Below are positions 11,372 to 21,492 of a stretch of DNA of 64,000 nucleotides, in pieces. The first letter of the stretch is position 1; every line of letters starts with the position of its first letter. The notes beneath the pieces are model-generated. The model was given only the letters and a program-made list of their open reading frames with translations, was not told the origin of the DNA and searched no databases. A program made the translations under genes and the position numbers. The stretch comes from Odontocerum albicorne (lineage: Eukaryota; Arthropoda; Insecta; Trichoptera; Odontoceridae), in contig OX463847.1 of NCBI GenBank assembly GCA_949825065.1, forward strand, positions 41,016,831 through 41,080,830, given 5' to 3'.

Positions 11372-12161
11372 ACGTTTTTTTTATTTATTTATTTTTACAC
11401 ATGTCAAGAAATATACACCATTTGCAAAAAAACAACAGGTAATCTAATTTGGACATACATTATTTTAATGAATCTGGGTTTGTCGCCTTTCATTTTTCGT
11501 ATCCCCAGTAAACAAGGCTTTTGCCTGTATCTCACTGAAGATATTTAGCATAAAAAAATAAATCGATACTTCTTTCCGATTTTTGATTACGCAAAAACAA
11601 AATGCACGTTCTCATCAACCTGACAAACAGTGACACTCAATTACAACTGGAAACATCATGCGGAATCAAACTCTTCACACATCATCACTCCGGTAATACC
11701 AAAAATGTTCATCCAATAATATACCGCACTCAATCATAAGAATGAAAACAAAAATATACAGAAACACAAATACAAAAACAACAAAAAGAAACCCACACTC
11801 AAGAGCCCACACAAATCTTTTCCACACGTCATTCATGCTGAAAGCCCAAGTACTCAAAATCCTGCCGCAATAACAACCACGCTCCGATCGACTGTCTAAA
11901 TGGTTTTCCTCTCTTTATCTTTATTGAATTCGGCACGCCATTGTATGTCATGGGAGCCAAATAAGCATATTGCCTTTGGGCAAAAGAAGTTTTAACTCTA
12001 GGGATGGTGAACATTTCATTAGTTGCCATGCGTGTCATGTGTCTCTGCTGAGTTTGCATCTTCCCTTCCTTTCGATGGTAGTGCCAGAGAATGGATTTGA
12101 GATGCAAATTGGCTATATTCAGGACCCGATACTCTCTGAAAAGCTCCGCCGTGGGATACAA
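11372..12161 (-). mobile_element. LINE-2 copy inserted in the 82-bp satellite
   Basis: The longest copy of this family in the window. On the minus strand it runs from codons of the reverse-transcriptase C-terminal region, through the 3'UTR, to an (ATAA)n-like tail at 11375-11398. Satellite sequence lies on both sides (tttgagtacaaaacgcc left, tacaatgcttattataat right), so the LINE inserted after the array had formed. Confidence 0.88.
11829..12161 (-). pseudogene. LINE-2 reverse transcriptase, C-terminal fragment
   Basis: About 107 residues are open in the minus frame, including MQTQQRHMTRMATNE, RQYAYLAPMTYNGVPNSIK and FRQSIGAWLL. The pattern 'aYlaP..yN.vP..Ik......Fr....WLL' is the typical end of Jockey/CR1-group ORF2 proteins after the RT domain. 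It is a truncated 5' end, not a host gene: neighbouring copies at 8.1 and 40.2 kb share the last codons and the same 3'UTR. Confidence 0.8.
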
Positions 12162-12560
12162 TGCTTATTATAATATGATTATATTATACAATGCTTATTA
12201 TAATATAATGCTTATTATAATATGAGTACACTTCAATACAGTCAACTCTCTTATTCTAATGTGAGAGCATATTCATTTTCGTTTATTCTACTATGAGCAT
12301 AAAACACTTATTGTAATACCCATTAATTACTACTTATACTATTGAGTATACAATATGATTTTCCAAAATTAGTGCATCTCTATTATCACTTATTGTCTTG
12401 TGAGCACATCACTCTTATTCAAACGTTAGTAAACCTCCATTATTGATTATTCTTTTGTATGTACACCACGTTTATTCCAATGAGACAACAAATCGGTTAA
12501 GTTAAATCCACGTTCATAAAATATAAATACACCTTCTTTGTTGATTATTTCTTTGTAAGT
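12162..12560 (+). repeat. Distal part of the 82-bp satellite
   Basis: Degenerate continuation of the array at 10527-11371 after the LINE-2 insertion. Repeated phrases are tgcttattataatatgagtac, cttattctaatgtgag and ctattgagtatac. Unit boundaries blur beyond 12400. Confidence 0.7.
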
Positions 12561-12654
12561 TCACTACATTTACATAAATTATGCTTTGAAAAACTATTTT
12601 TGTTATATGAATTGATTTTGAAAAGACGATTCGAGTATTTTATTTATTTTAATA

Positions 12655-13010
12655 TTTTATGACGTGGCATGATAATACATGACAGAATACGGAATAAAGT
12701 GCTTAAGGATGAATGTGAACTTTAAGCTGATGTGATAAGGAAGATGAAGAAGAGCACTCTGAGATGGTTTGGGCGTGTAGAAAAAAATTTATGAAGAAAA
12801 ACTAATAAAATAAGTGTCAATGGAAGGTTTGAGAGAAGACGATCAAAGAAAGTATAGTTGGATCAAGTGATTGTCTTTTTAAAATAGGAAATCTGGAAAG
12901 TTATAGAAATCGTACAAGTTGTATAGATGTAAAAGAAGGTAAGGATGTATGTCGAGATAAGAAAGTCTGGCGCTCTGTCCTCTATATCTACCACTACAGG
13001 AAAATGGCGG
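12655..13010 (+). mobile_element. RTE-A relic
   Basis: Plus-strand, frame-broken RTE-A C-terminal region: atacatgacagaatacggaa (MYDRIRN-like), gatgaatgtgaact (DECEL), gagatggtttgggcgtgtag (RWFGRV), then the 3' end gaaagtctggcgctctgtcc. It carries several stops and frameshifts and is non-functional. Confidence 0.8.
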
Positions 13011-13367
13011 GATGTTATTTATATAGGTTTGTCTTTTATTTTAGTTTATATTGTTTAATCAACTGTTTATATTTATGTCTCTAATTGAGTCAAATAAAAT
13101 AATAAGGAAAAATAAAAAAGTGTTTACAAGAAGGGAAGAAAACAATTTTCTTAAAGTTTCATTTTCCGTGCCTCAAACAAGTACGGTGTATCGGCAAAAA
13201 GCTTTGATTTGTTTCAAGAAATGCTCTGGAAATCGTTTAGTTTAGGGCTTTCCAACTTTTTTAACTTACGATTCTCATAAGAATATAGTATACATATTAA
13301 TTGTATGGTAAATAACAAACGGGACTTTTTTAAATTTATATTTTTCGAATTCTGTTTATTTTTCTGT
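13011..13367. other. No feature recognised
   Basis: AT-rich spacer between an RTE-A relic and the 43-bp satellite. A short open frame at 13051-13245 has no recognisable similarity. Confidence 0.4.
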
Positions 13368-13798
13368 CCATTCGCTCATTCTTATATTACCCCTCAAAAC
13401 ATCTAAATGGACATTCGCTCATTCTTATATTACTCCTCAAAACATCCAAATGGGCATTCGCTCATTCTTATATTACCCCTCAAAACATCAAAATGGACAT
13501 TCGCTCATTCTTATATTACCCCTCAAAACATCCAAATGGGCATTCGCTCATTCTTATATTACCCCTCAAAACACCCAAATGGGCATTCGCTCATTCTTAT
13601 ATTACTCCTCAAAACATCCAAATGGGCATTCGCTCATTCTTATATTACTCCTCAAAACACCCAAATGGGCATTCGCTCATTCTTATATTACCCCTCAAAA
13701 CATCCAAATGGGCATTCGCTCATTCTTATATTACCCCTCAAAACATCCAAATGGTCATTCGCTCATTCTTATATTACCCCTCAAAACATCCAAATGGA
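13368..13798 (+). repeat. 43-bp tandem repeat, ten copies
   Basis: Ten nearly identical units of cattcgctcattcttata plus ttacccctcaaaacat plus ccaaatggg. The period is exactly 43 bp, with one to three substitutions per unit. Because 43 is not a multiple of three and the unit has no stop in any plus frame, all three plus frames stay open across the array; these open frames are a by-product, not genes. Confidence 0.95.
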
Positions 13799-14294
13799 CA
13801 TGTGGATTATTTACATTTCTTCTGGTTAAGAACTATTATTTAATTGTATCGTATTGTGTAATGTTTTCATAACATACAGTAAAACTTAGCGGTTTTATTG
13901 TTAAATGACATCTCTTACAACAGTAATTATTGATAAAATAAATATAAATATTTATTCATACTGTCATGCAAAGCGCAATATACTCGTATATCATTTCAAG
14001 CTATTTTACATTCGATCATTTTTAAGATCTGCAAATATTGACCACCTGTCGAATAAAAAAATATATTTAATATGTATTATATAAAAAACATATATTATTT
14101 ACCATATAAAACAAATATTTAGTTGAGTTTAAACACAATCATAAGCCAAATATTTTCAAATTTGTATATAATCTTTAAGAAAATATGTTTAATTGCCTAA
14201 TTGTTGACCTATTGACGACTTCCATTTGGAGCAACGTTGAGGAGACTTAACTCTCTAAACGACGATATATACACTGTCCTTTAATTATTATTAT
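13799..14294. other. No feature recognised
   Basis: AT-rich unique-looking sequence. A TACTCGTA motif is present at 13981. Confidence 0.4.
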
Positions 14295-15030
14295 TTCGTG
14301 GCCTAGTTGGTAAAACGCCTGCCTGTCAACTCGGGGGTAATGTATTAGATTCCCTTCTTCTTCTTCTCAGTGTCATGTCAGGTACCCCCAACGTTGAATA
14401 TCACTTGAGAGTAGACATCTTTGTCCCCGGCAGCCCGAAAAAGATCCCCTTATGCCAGTCCAATCACGTATATTGCGGAGCCAGGAGATTTGCCTCCTGC
14501 CAACACCTCTTCAGCCGTCTATTTTGCCTTGGATGATCAGGTGCAGTAATTTGTACTTTGCTCGTCTAAGTACGAGTACATGCCCCAAATAGGACACCTT
14601 TCGGATTTTAATATTAGTCAGCAACTCTCAATCAACTTAAGCTCTTTGAAGAACCCTTGTGTTGCTGACCATATCCGTCCAAGGTATCCGTAGCATTCTC
14701 CGGTGCATCCACATTTCGAATGCTTCCAGTCGGTTCATACTACTTACTTTGAGGGTCCATGATTCTACTCCATGCAATAATACTGACCAAATGTAGCATT
14801 TCACTAACCGTTGTCGAAGTTTCAAGTTTAGATTATCATCGCAGAATACGCTTCTCATTTTATTAAAAGTCACACGAGATGATTTAATAGATTAGATTCC
14901 CGTTGGAACAAAATGTATTTTAAAATAATCCAGTCTGGCATTAATTTAAGATATACTTTTGTTGGTTTAAAGAGACAATCAGACGGAAATTAACCTGTCA
15001 GGTTGTACTGTATATAACTAAAATTAATTC
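14295..15030 (+). mobile_element. SINE split by an RTE-C insertion
   Basis: The tRNA-like head (gtggcctagttggtaaaacgc, 14299-14320) runs into attagattccc at 14344-14354. The sequence then resumes at 14891-14901 with the same 11-mer and continues as gttggaac, a ccagtctggcatt body and a tail ending cctgtcaggttgtactgtat (about 14993-15012). The two halves make one SINE with the RTE-C element in its B-box region. Confidence 0.78.
14355..14890 (-). mobile_element. RTE-C LINE, 5'-truncated, with 11-bp target duplication
   Basis: The minus-strand frame 14873-14637 encodes FNKMRSVFCDDNLNLKLRQR, VLLHGVESWTL, and NRLEAFEMWMHRRMLRIPW, the standard RTE/BovB-type ORF2 C-terminal tail. Further minus-strand sequence encodes a broken YLGHV...YKLLHLIIQGKI block. 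The 3' end is a (gaa)n microsatellite, seen as ttcttcttcttc at 14355. Direct repeats attagattccc flank it at 14344-14354 and 14891-14901. A second copy of its 3' part is at 43400-43640. Confidence 0.88.
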
Positions 15031-15289
15031 GAGTGCTAGTAATAAAAACCTGATACATCTTGAGGAACATAGTTTGATTACCCCTGGTTCAGTGTGTTTC
15101 GTCTGGGATCCAAGGAGATCTTTGATAGAAGGTTTCTTCAGTAATTAACGAGAGTACTTGCTATGGCTTTTCTTCAGGTTCTGCTAAGAAATTCCCCGTT
15201 TCTAATTTTGCAAAAAGCTTATTAAAAGTGTTGATTTAAAAAAAAATACGACTATGATTTTGTTTAAAAAGTTTAATTAAAAGTATTAT

Positions 15290-15544
15290 TTTCTCATGAT
15301 GATGGAAGAGTTACGAGAGGTATTGAATGACTTGTCGCGTTAGGAAACCAAGTGAATGAGGCACTAAAACATACTTAAACCGGACAATATCAAGATTTGC
15401 CAAGATGATAGTCCACAAGAGTATTTTAGTATCAACTTTGATTTATAGTAGTGAATAGTGGACGTGGACAATACTGAAAGGAGCCGAAAAAATGCTGTAG
15501 AAATGCATGCACTTAAAATAATTTATGGGGTAGCAATGTAAAGG
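15290..15544 (+). mobile_element. RTE-A relic (region just N-terminal of the usual tail)
   Basis: Plus-strand relic with gatgatagtccacaagagta (KMIVHKSI-like), ttgatttatagtagtgaat (LIYSSE) and gaaatgcatgcacttaaaat (EMHALKI). Stop codons interrupt it. It ends where a mariner terminal fragment begins. Confidence 0.75.
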
Positions 15545-15632
15545 GTCTATCAAATTGAGCGATTTTTTTAATTGTATTTTTTTAAATTCTTGAATAAAAC
15601 ACACAATTTGCTTTGATTTCAAAAACTTTTTG
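15543..15632. mobile_element. Mariner terminal fragments (remnant)
   Basis: gggtctatcaaattgagcga matches the right terminal repeat of the deleted mariner at 33.9-34.4 kb, and ttgaataaaacacacaattt matches its other end. Only the two ends remain, about 90 bp, a nearly complete internal deletion. Confidence 0.6.
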
Positions 15633-15636
15633 TGAA

Positions 15637-15912
15637 AATCGGGAATAAATTTACCAATACAATCAAACGTCTGACGTACGTATATTCATTCTAAAAACCG
15701 ATATGGGTGAGGAAGCGACGCTATTCACACCTCACTCTCACTTTACGTCGGTATATGGGAACGCAAGAAACCGAATCTCAGTTCGCAGTTGTTTTTCCCT
15801 CCACGGTATAACATATACAGTGCTAGTGTTCCGAGTTTCGTCCCAGTAGTTCTCGGGCATTCATATGAGGTGGTATCTGCGTCCGTTTTGTGAATGTCGG
15901 CCGATGTTTAAA
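15637..15912. repeat. Dispersed repeat, inverted relative to 4690-4935
   Basis: The reverse complement of this stretch matches the interior of the TTAA element at 4.5-5.1 kb: cccgattttcacaaa, gcgtcgcttcctc, gcgaactgagattc and ttcacaaaacgg-like phrases occur in the same order. It is therefore probably part of a second diverged copy of that transposon, whose ends I cannot find. Confidence 0.65.
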
Positions 15913-16474
15913 GGTGAAGATAGGGTAATTAAGAGTTTTTCCTTTTTATAATCAACATGTTATATTTATCCCGAAATTTTCAAGAATTTACTACAAAACA
16001 TACTTTAAGGCAGAATAAGAAATATAATATCCGAAATATCTGCAAAAACGTAGCAACTGTATTCTGCGAATAATGTTTGCAGGTTTCACTTCACCCCTCT
16101 TGAGTAATAAAAACATATCACTATGCGCATTTCTTTCTTGGTACATCCAGACAGCGGAAACTCATTTTAAATTGAGTTACATCACAGGAAAAAGAGCTAT
16201 AGAAACCTCATAAGCAATAAGGTATATTGATGAACAACCACCTGTATTATTAACATTTTGACTTTACTCCAATATCAATAAATCCGTCCTTGGCATGCTT
16301 TAAGAAGCGACTGAAAAAACTCTTAATTTCTAGTCAGTAAAATAACGTGTTTCATTCCTGATTTTTCTTTTCCTTTCCTCTCCACCATCCCTTCCTTTTC
16401 TTTTGATTGATGATATCTCACTTTAAATGAAAAATAATGCCCGGGTGATTGTCCGTCTTTATAGAGTTCGTGGG

Positions 16475-16590
16475 CATATGTTAACTCACGTATATGTTTA
16501 TAGATTTCGTGGGCATATGTTAACTCACGTATATGTTTATAGATTTCGTGGGCATATGTTAACTCACGTATATGTTTATAGATTTCGTGG
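16475..16590 (+). repeat. 39-bp tandem expansion within a LINE-1 3'UTR
   Basis: Three copies of tagatttcgtgggcatatg plus ttaactcacgtatatgttta follow one another. The LINE-1 reference copy at 21620-21660 has this segment essentially once, so the amplification occurred in this copy. Confidence 0.85.
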
Positions 16591-16627
16591 GGATGGATAG
16601 TCATCTGAATGATTTATGCAACCATTT

Positions 16628-16851
16628 AACACTTGCCTTACTGTGCTAAAAAAATCCGTCAGTCACGGTGCTGGACGCTAAGAGTACAGTGAAAAATGTA
16701 TGTCTTAAATTAAAATTATGCAAAATCTGCTAGGCTATTTTTTGTAATTAGCTATAAAAATAATTTTATTATGTATTAAAATATCAAATAGTCAAATAAA
16801 ATATAAGTCCTGGCCATTCGCTATCCATCACAGGGTGGCAAGTGTTAATAT
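16628..16851. mobile_element. Small TTAA MITE with 8-bp perfect TIR core
   Basis: TTAA plus cacttgcc at the left and ggcaagtg plus TTAA at the right form a perfect 12-bp inverted repeat including the target. The LINE-1 sequence on either side rejoins around gaccac..gtaacttgc when this unit is removed. No coding capacity. Internal similarity to the 4.5-kb element suggests the same superfamily (TTAA target, piggyBac-like by inference). Confidence 0.75.
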
Positions 16852-17029
16852 AACTTGCTTCATTTACTTTTGTCTGGTTAGTTGGAAAAGATTGCCATCT
16901 GGCAATAAGCCCGCCAGATTGTATTTGCAATAAAAGTATAAATTAATAAATAAAATATAATTAATAGTTATTAAAGTATTCCATCATATACATATGACGA
17001 TTTGTGTCAATGAAAAAATACTTGATTAG

Positions 17030-17485
17030 CTGATTCCACAACAGAATTTTGGTACCAACTTTGATATGTGGGAGTGAAACGTGTATATGGAAAAGTCTGA
17101 TAGTAGCCGAATAAACACTGTAAAAATCCGTGCACTGAGAATACGAGTAATGGATGGATATAATGGCAATGTATTAAGGAATACGGAATGAAGTGAATAA
17201 GGGTGATTTTGAATTTAAGACTGATGTATCGAGAAAAGTTAAGAAACTACTCTGAAATGCTTGGTGTAGGTATGTAGAGTGAATAAATGAAAAGGCGTAG
17301 AAAAATACTTAGGAAAGTATCGCTGGATCAAGTGAATGATATTTTAAAATAAGGAAACAGAAAGACAGCGTTGTAAGAGGTGTATGGATATATAACAGGC
17401 GAAGGATGTATATGTTAAGATAGGAAACTCTGGCACTCCATCCTCTCTGCATACCCCGATAGAGAATGGTATGTATGTATCAAAA
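17030..17485 (+). mobile_element. RTE-A relic
   Basis: Plus-strand relic with ttggtaccaactttgatatg (LVPTLIC), gtgagtgaaacgtg-like GSETW region, ccgtgcactgagaata (RALRI) and the 3' end ggaaactctggcactccatc. TACGAGTA at 17142 interrupts what is otherwise the family's gagaataatacatgg-like sequence. Multiple stops; not functional. Confidence 0.8.
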
Positions 17486-17499
17486 CTTTGAAAACAACT

Positions 17500-18498
17500 G
17501 AACTTGCTTAATATATTTTAAAACGTTTTAACAAACTGTCAAATTTTGTGTCAAATATTATGTTGTGATTACGCGAGTGTTGCCGCATTATGAAGACCAA
17601 TAAATCAGCGGAATAAATGTCATAGAGCATATGCGAGTCGCGCTGATCGGCAGTCAAGGCAATGTTGCCTGATCGTGAGTTCGGCTCGGCGTACTTAGCC
17701 CGAATTTTTTGTTTGATCTGTTAACTGGGTCCTTGAGTTGATTCATGCGTCGGGTGATATATGCTGCTTGTACTGCAATCGACAATAAATTTTGACAGCA
17801 ATGCGACTTGCACCTCCGTTGTGGCAATACTCGCGCTCGGTACATAACATATCTTACATTTTTGATGGCGGGAACAAATGTCAGACTCAAACTATTCATT
17901 GTTTTTGATATTTTTTTTTTTTTGTTTGTTTTTTTTTTTACCCACTGTACTATTGAGCTGTGTTCCTGCCGCTGTATATTGCCTTTAAACTGTTTTTTTT
18001 TATCCTATTATTTTGACTTGCCTATATTTACATTCTGTTTTCTTTTTTTTTTGGGAATCTATTGCTATTTTTTTTCCTTTTCATGATTGACAGCTTCCAT
18101 TTTACAACTTGAGGCAATCCACACTCAATGTAGATATTCTCTTACTGATTACATTATAGCTGTGGAAATATATTCATATTTTCTTTTTTCTCTCTTCCAC
18201 TTGCCTGAACTACGTTAAGTGTTACTTTTACATTTGTTTCTTGTTTCCTTTTCTCTCTCTGTATTTGTATGTATTTTTAATGACTTGCATTGTAAGTCTA
18301 AGGGTTTTGTAATTTTTTCGAATTTTTTTTTTTTTTGCTTGTTTTTATTTCTTGTTTGTGACCTTCAATCAACTAGACAGGGGTACGACGCGTGACAGTA
18401 GAATAAATTCGCTGTTTCTTGGCTTTGTGTTTCTGAGCTTGTTTTTTTTCGTTGATTTAGTTTATTTTGTGTTTTTTTTTTTTTTGAACAAATATTTA
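17500..18498 (+). mobile_element. Presumed LINE-1 5' region, T-rich
   Basis: Sequence upstream of the LINE-1 ORF. The first part (17560-17860) is less AT-rich, while 17900-18490 has long T runs. No ORF1-like protein is evident. The element's true 5' boundary cannot be fixed from one copy because all other copies here are 3' fragments. Confidence 0.4.
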
Positions 18499-21492
18499 AT
18501 GTCATCGCCCCCCTTATCTCCCGATGATTCCATGACTCTACCTACTTCGCATACCCTTCTATCTACTCCCTCACCCTTTCCTGAATTCCTATCTACATTG
18601 GACACGTCATCTTCAGACTCTTCAGATTTCGCTGATACAAACCCGCCATTACTTTTGAATAATCATCTCCGCTCTGCTTTCTCTACAGCTAACAATGACT
18701 TTCACGCATGCCATATAAATGCCCAAAGCATACCCGCCCATTATTCTGAGCTGCTCACCTCATTTCATGACCAGCCTGTCCATGCCCTGCTGGTTAGCGA
18801 ATCCTGGATGAAACCATCACTATCAAACTCACTTTTTTCTCTTCCAGGATTCCATCTAGTTCGGCGAGACAGGGTGGGGAGAATGGGAGGAGGAGTCTGC
18901 ATATATTTGAGGAATAATATAAATTTTTCTATCATCTGTCAATCCCAAGCTCCTTACTCTGGAGGCCCAGAATATTTATTTATATCCCTTCACTACAACT
19001 TCATTAAATATCTCATCGGAGTGATATACTGTCCTCCTAATAATTATTATTTTGACGAGTTAGAAAAACTTCTTGAAGATCATACTCCTAATTTCAATAC
19101 CACTCTCATAATGGGAGATTTCAATACGTGCCTTAAAAAAAATGACGGCCGATCTGATAAACTCCTGAGAATCGTACAGTCAATGAACCTCTCAATAATG
19201 CCCCTAAACTGTACACATGTAACAAGAAATTCCCAAAGCCTTCTAGATTTAATTATTACCTCAAATCCCTCTGCAGTTCGAACTCATGGACAAATTGATG
19301 CTCCAGGCTTCTCGCATCATGATTTGATATATATCTCACTGATCAACCACGCTCCGAAACTCTCAAAAGAGAGAAAATTCCTGAGAAGCTTTGGACGCGT
19401 TGATAGGGACGCCTTATTTTCCGACGCAAGCGAAGTTGACTGGGCGGCCATCGAACGATTGGATAATATAGATAGTAAAATAAATCTATTCAACACGTTT
19501 TTACTAGAGCTCTGCGACAAACACGCTCCACTTAAACTTACTCACTTAAAGTATAGACCTGCCCCATGGCTGACTGACGACATTAAAAAAAACATGGCTA
19601 GACGTGACAAAGCGAAAAAAAACTTCAAATCTAATCCCAATGATCAACTATGGGAGATTTTTCGACGACTTCGCAATAAATGTACACAATTATGTCGGAA
19701 TGCAAAAAGAAAACACTTTTTTGACACCCTTCAAAACTGTCAGCCTGCAAAAAGGTGGAAGGTCCTGAACTCGATGGGTGTCAAATCCTCGGACACCTCA
19801 GGTAACTTCACATTAGATGTTAATAACCTTAATAGACATTTTGCAACACCATCACTCAGTTTAGACATTACCACAAAGGAGAACACTCTCCGAAAAATTC
19901 ATGTAATGCCTCGACCCAATGTTCCTGAGCTCCACTTTTCGGAGGTTGATGTAGGTGAGGTTCGTCGTATTCTTTTGACTATATCCTCAAAAGCGATGGG
20001 TGACGACAATATTTCGATTGTATTCATCTCCTTCATTATCGATGCTATTCTTCCTATCATAACACATATTATAAATTTTTCTTTGTCTACTAGCAGCTTT
20101 CCTAGTGTATGGAAGAGGGCTCTAATTATTCCGATCCCGAAAGTTGACTCACCCACGTCATATAAAGATTTTAGGCCCATATCTATTCTGCCCACACTAT
20201 CCAAAATTATTGAAAAAATTGTTCATATACAAATTGACTCCCACCTTAATCAATTTGAATTGTTTAATCCATTGCAGTCAGGATTTCGTCCGGGACATAG
20301 TACCACTACCGCACTGGTCAAGATCACGGATGACGTGAGACGTGGAATGAGCTTTAAGCAGTTGACATTGTTATGTCTGCTGGATTTCAGCAATGCATTC
20401 AATACTGTAGACTTTGATCTGCTTATGGCTCGAATGCGTTCATTACGATTCTCTGAATCGGTCATAGTCTGGTTTTCGAACTATTTAAAGGGAAGACAAC
20501 AATCCTGTAAATACCAAGAGCGTATATCTGAATGGACTGATCTCTCTGCAGGCGTTCCCCAAGGTGGAATTCTCTCTCCACTCCTTTTTTCTATATTCAT
20601 CAACCCAATAACATCGTCTCTTAAATGTTCTTATCATCTGTATGCAGATGACCTGCAGATATATATTCATTTTGATCCAAATTTCTTTCACGCGGCTTTG
20701 AACAATTTAAATACGGACCTTCAATCGATCTCGGAGTGGACTGGGGAGCATGGCTTACTCATCAATCCTAAGAAGTCTCAAGCGATCCTCATTGGCAGCC
20801 CTCAGCTTCTCGGTAAATTCAACACTGACTTACTTCCTCCAATATTACTTGATGGCTCTATTATACCATTACATAAAACTGTTAAAAACCTAGGAGTGCT
20901 AATAGATAACACTCTCTCATGGCGAGATCAAATAAATGAGGTAAGCCGAAGGATCTTCTTCAGCCTTCATTCCCTTAAAGTGTTGCAAAGATTTCTACCA
21001 ACTAAAAACAAAATTTTACTCGTACAATCTCTGCTCTTTCCGATTCTGGACTATGCGGACGTATGTTACTTGGATGTTACAGAGGAACAGCTGGACAAAT
21101 TACAGCGTCTTCAAAATGTGTGCCTAAGATTTATTTTCAACCTACGAAAGTACGATCATATAACTTCATACCAGAAGGCATTGAACTGGTTGAATGTTAG
21201 AAATAGACGCCAAATTCACATACTGTCTCTATTGTATAATATCCTTAACTGTCCCGCCGCACCCTCTTATCTCGCCGAAAATTTTCAGCGTCTTTCCAAT
21301 CATGGATTAGCGCTACGCTCAAACAGAGTTTGTTTATTGGCCTTTCCAGTTCACCGCTCTTCTTTTTTCACGTCGTCCTTTACTGTCCATGCAGTGAGAC
21401 TCTGGAATCAGTTACAAACCAATATAAGACTCGCTCCGTCCTTGGCATGCTTTAAGAAGCGACTGAAAAAACTCTTAATTTCTAGTCAGTAA
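18499..21492 (+). CDS. Non-LTR retrotransposon ORF2: endonuclease plus reverse transcriptase (CR1/L2-group)
   Basis: An intact 997-codon ORF counted from the ATG at 18499; the frame stays open upstream into a T-rich stretch that I treat as untranslated. Residues about 70-280 form an apurinic-type endonuclease with N74 (HINAQS), E101, the GDFN motif (207-209) and SHHD (272-275). Residues about 540-810 form the reverse transcriptase, with FRPIS (558-562), motif A aspartate at 629 (LLDFSNAF), GVPQGG (685-690) and the YADD active site (715-718). The C-terminal region has the usual LKVLQRFLP and LRFIFNLRKYDHI blocks. All expected catalytic residues are present. Domain order and motifs fit the CR1/L2/Kiri group; exact clade is uncertain. 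It nicks target DNA and primes reverse transcription from its own 3' end, and it may also serve the SINEs sharing its tail. Confidence 0.93.
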   Translation: MSSPPLSPDDSMTLPTSHTLLSTPSPFPEFLSTLDTSSSDSSDFADTNPPLLLNNHLRSAFSTANNDFHACHINAQSIPAHYSELLTSFHDQPVHALLVSESWMKPSLSNSLFSLPGFHLVRRDRVGRMGGGVCIYLRNNINFSIICQSQAPYSGGPEYLFISLHYNFIKYLIGVIYCPPNNYYFDELEKLLEDHTPNFNTTLIMGDFNTCLKKNDGRSDKLLRIVQSMNLSIMPLNCTHVTRNSQSLLDLIITSNPSAVRTHGQIDAPGFSHHDLIYISLINHAPKLSKERKFLRSFGRVDRDALFSDASEVDWAAIERLDNIDSKINLFNTFLLELCDKHAPLKLTHLKYRPAPWLTDDIKKNMARRDKAKKNFKSNPNDQLWEIFRRLRNKCTQLCRNAKRKHFFDTLQNCQPAKRWKVLNSMGVKSSDTSGNFTLDVNNLNRHFATPSLSLDITTKENTLRKIHVMPRPNVPELHFSEVDVGEVRRILLTISSKAMGDDNISIVFISFIIDAILPIITHIINFSLSTSSFPSVWKRALIIPIPKVDSPTSYKDFRPISILPTLSKIIEKIVHIQIDSHLNQFELFNPLQSGFRPGHSTTTALVKITDDVRRGMSFKQLTLLCLLDFSNAFNTVDFDLLMARMRSLRFSESVIVWFSNYLKGRQQSCKYQERISEWTDLSAGVPQGGILSPLLFSIFINPITSSLKCSYHLYADDLQIYIHFDPNFFHAALNNLNTDLQSISEWTGEHGLLINPKKSQAILIGSPQLLGKFNTDLLPPILLDGSIIPLHKTVKNLGVLIDNTLSWRDQINEVSRRIFFSLHSLKVLQRFLPTKNKILLVQSLLFPILDYADVCYLDVTEEQLDKLQRLQNVCLRFIFNLRKYDHITSYQKALNWLNVRNRRQIHILSLLYNILNCPAAPSYLAENFQRLSNHGLALRSNRVCLLAFPVHRSSFFTSSFTVHAVRLWNQLQTNIRLAPSLACFKKRLKKLLISSQ

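Larger units (their letters stand above)
16283..16961 (+). mobile_element. 5'-truncated LINE-1 copy with internal insertions
   Basis: Begins at tccgtccttggcatgcttta, matching the last codons of the LINE-1 ORF (21437 onward), and continues through the stop tag and the 3'UTR to an A/T-rich tail. A tandem expansion (16475-16590) and a TTAA MITE (16628-16851) interrupt the 3'UTR. The LINE-1 terminal phrase ggcaataagcccgccagatt is intact at about 16900-16920. Confidence 0.9.

Noticed and set aside
14637..14873. Host gene encoded on the minus strand
   Set aside because: The peptide is the standard RTE ORF2 C-terminal tail and lies inside an insertion with target duplications.
17808..18086. Small protein-coding gene in the LINE-1 5' region
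   Set aside because: The frame consists mainly of phenylalanine and leucine from T runs and has no recognisable content.
21017..21024. TACTCGTA inside the LINE-1 ORF as a footprint
   Set aside because: It encodes ordinary residues (LLV) in a well-conserved part of the RT tail without a two-residue gain, so here it is probably chance.
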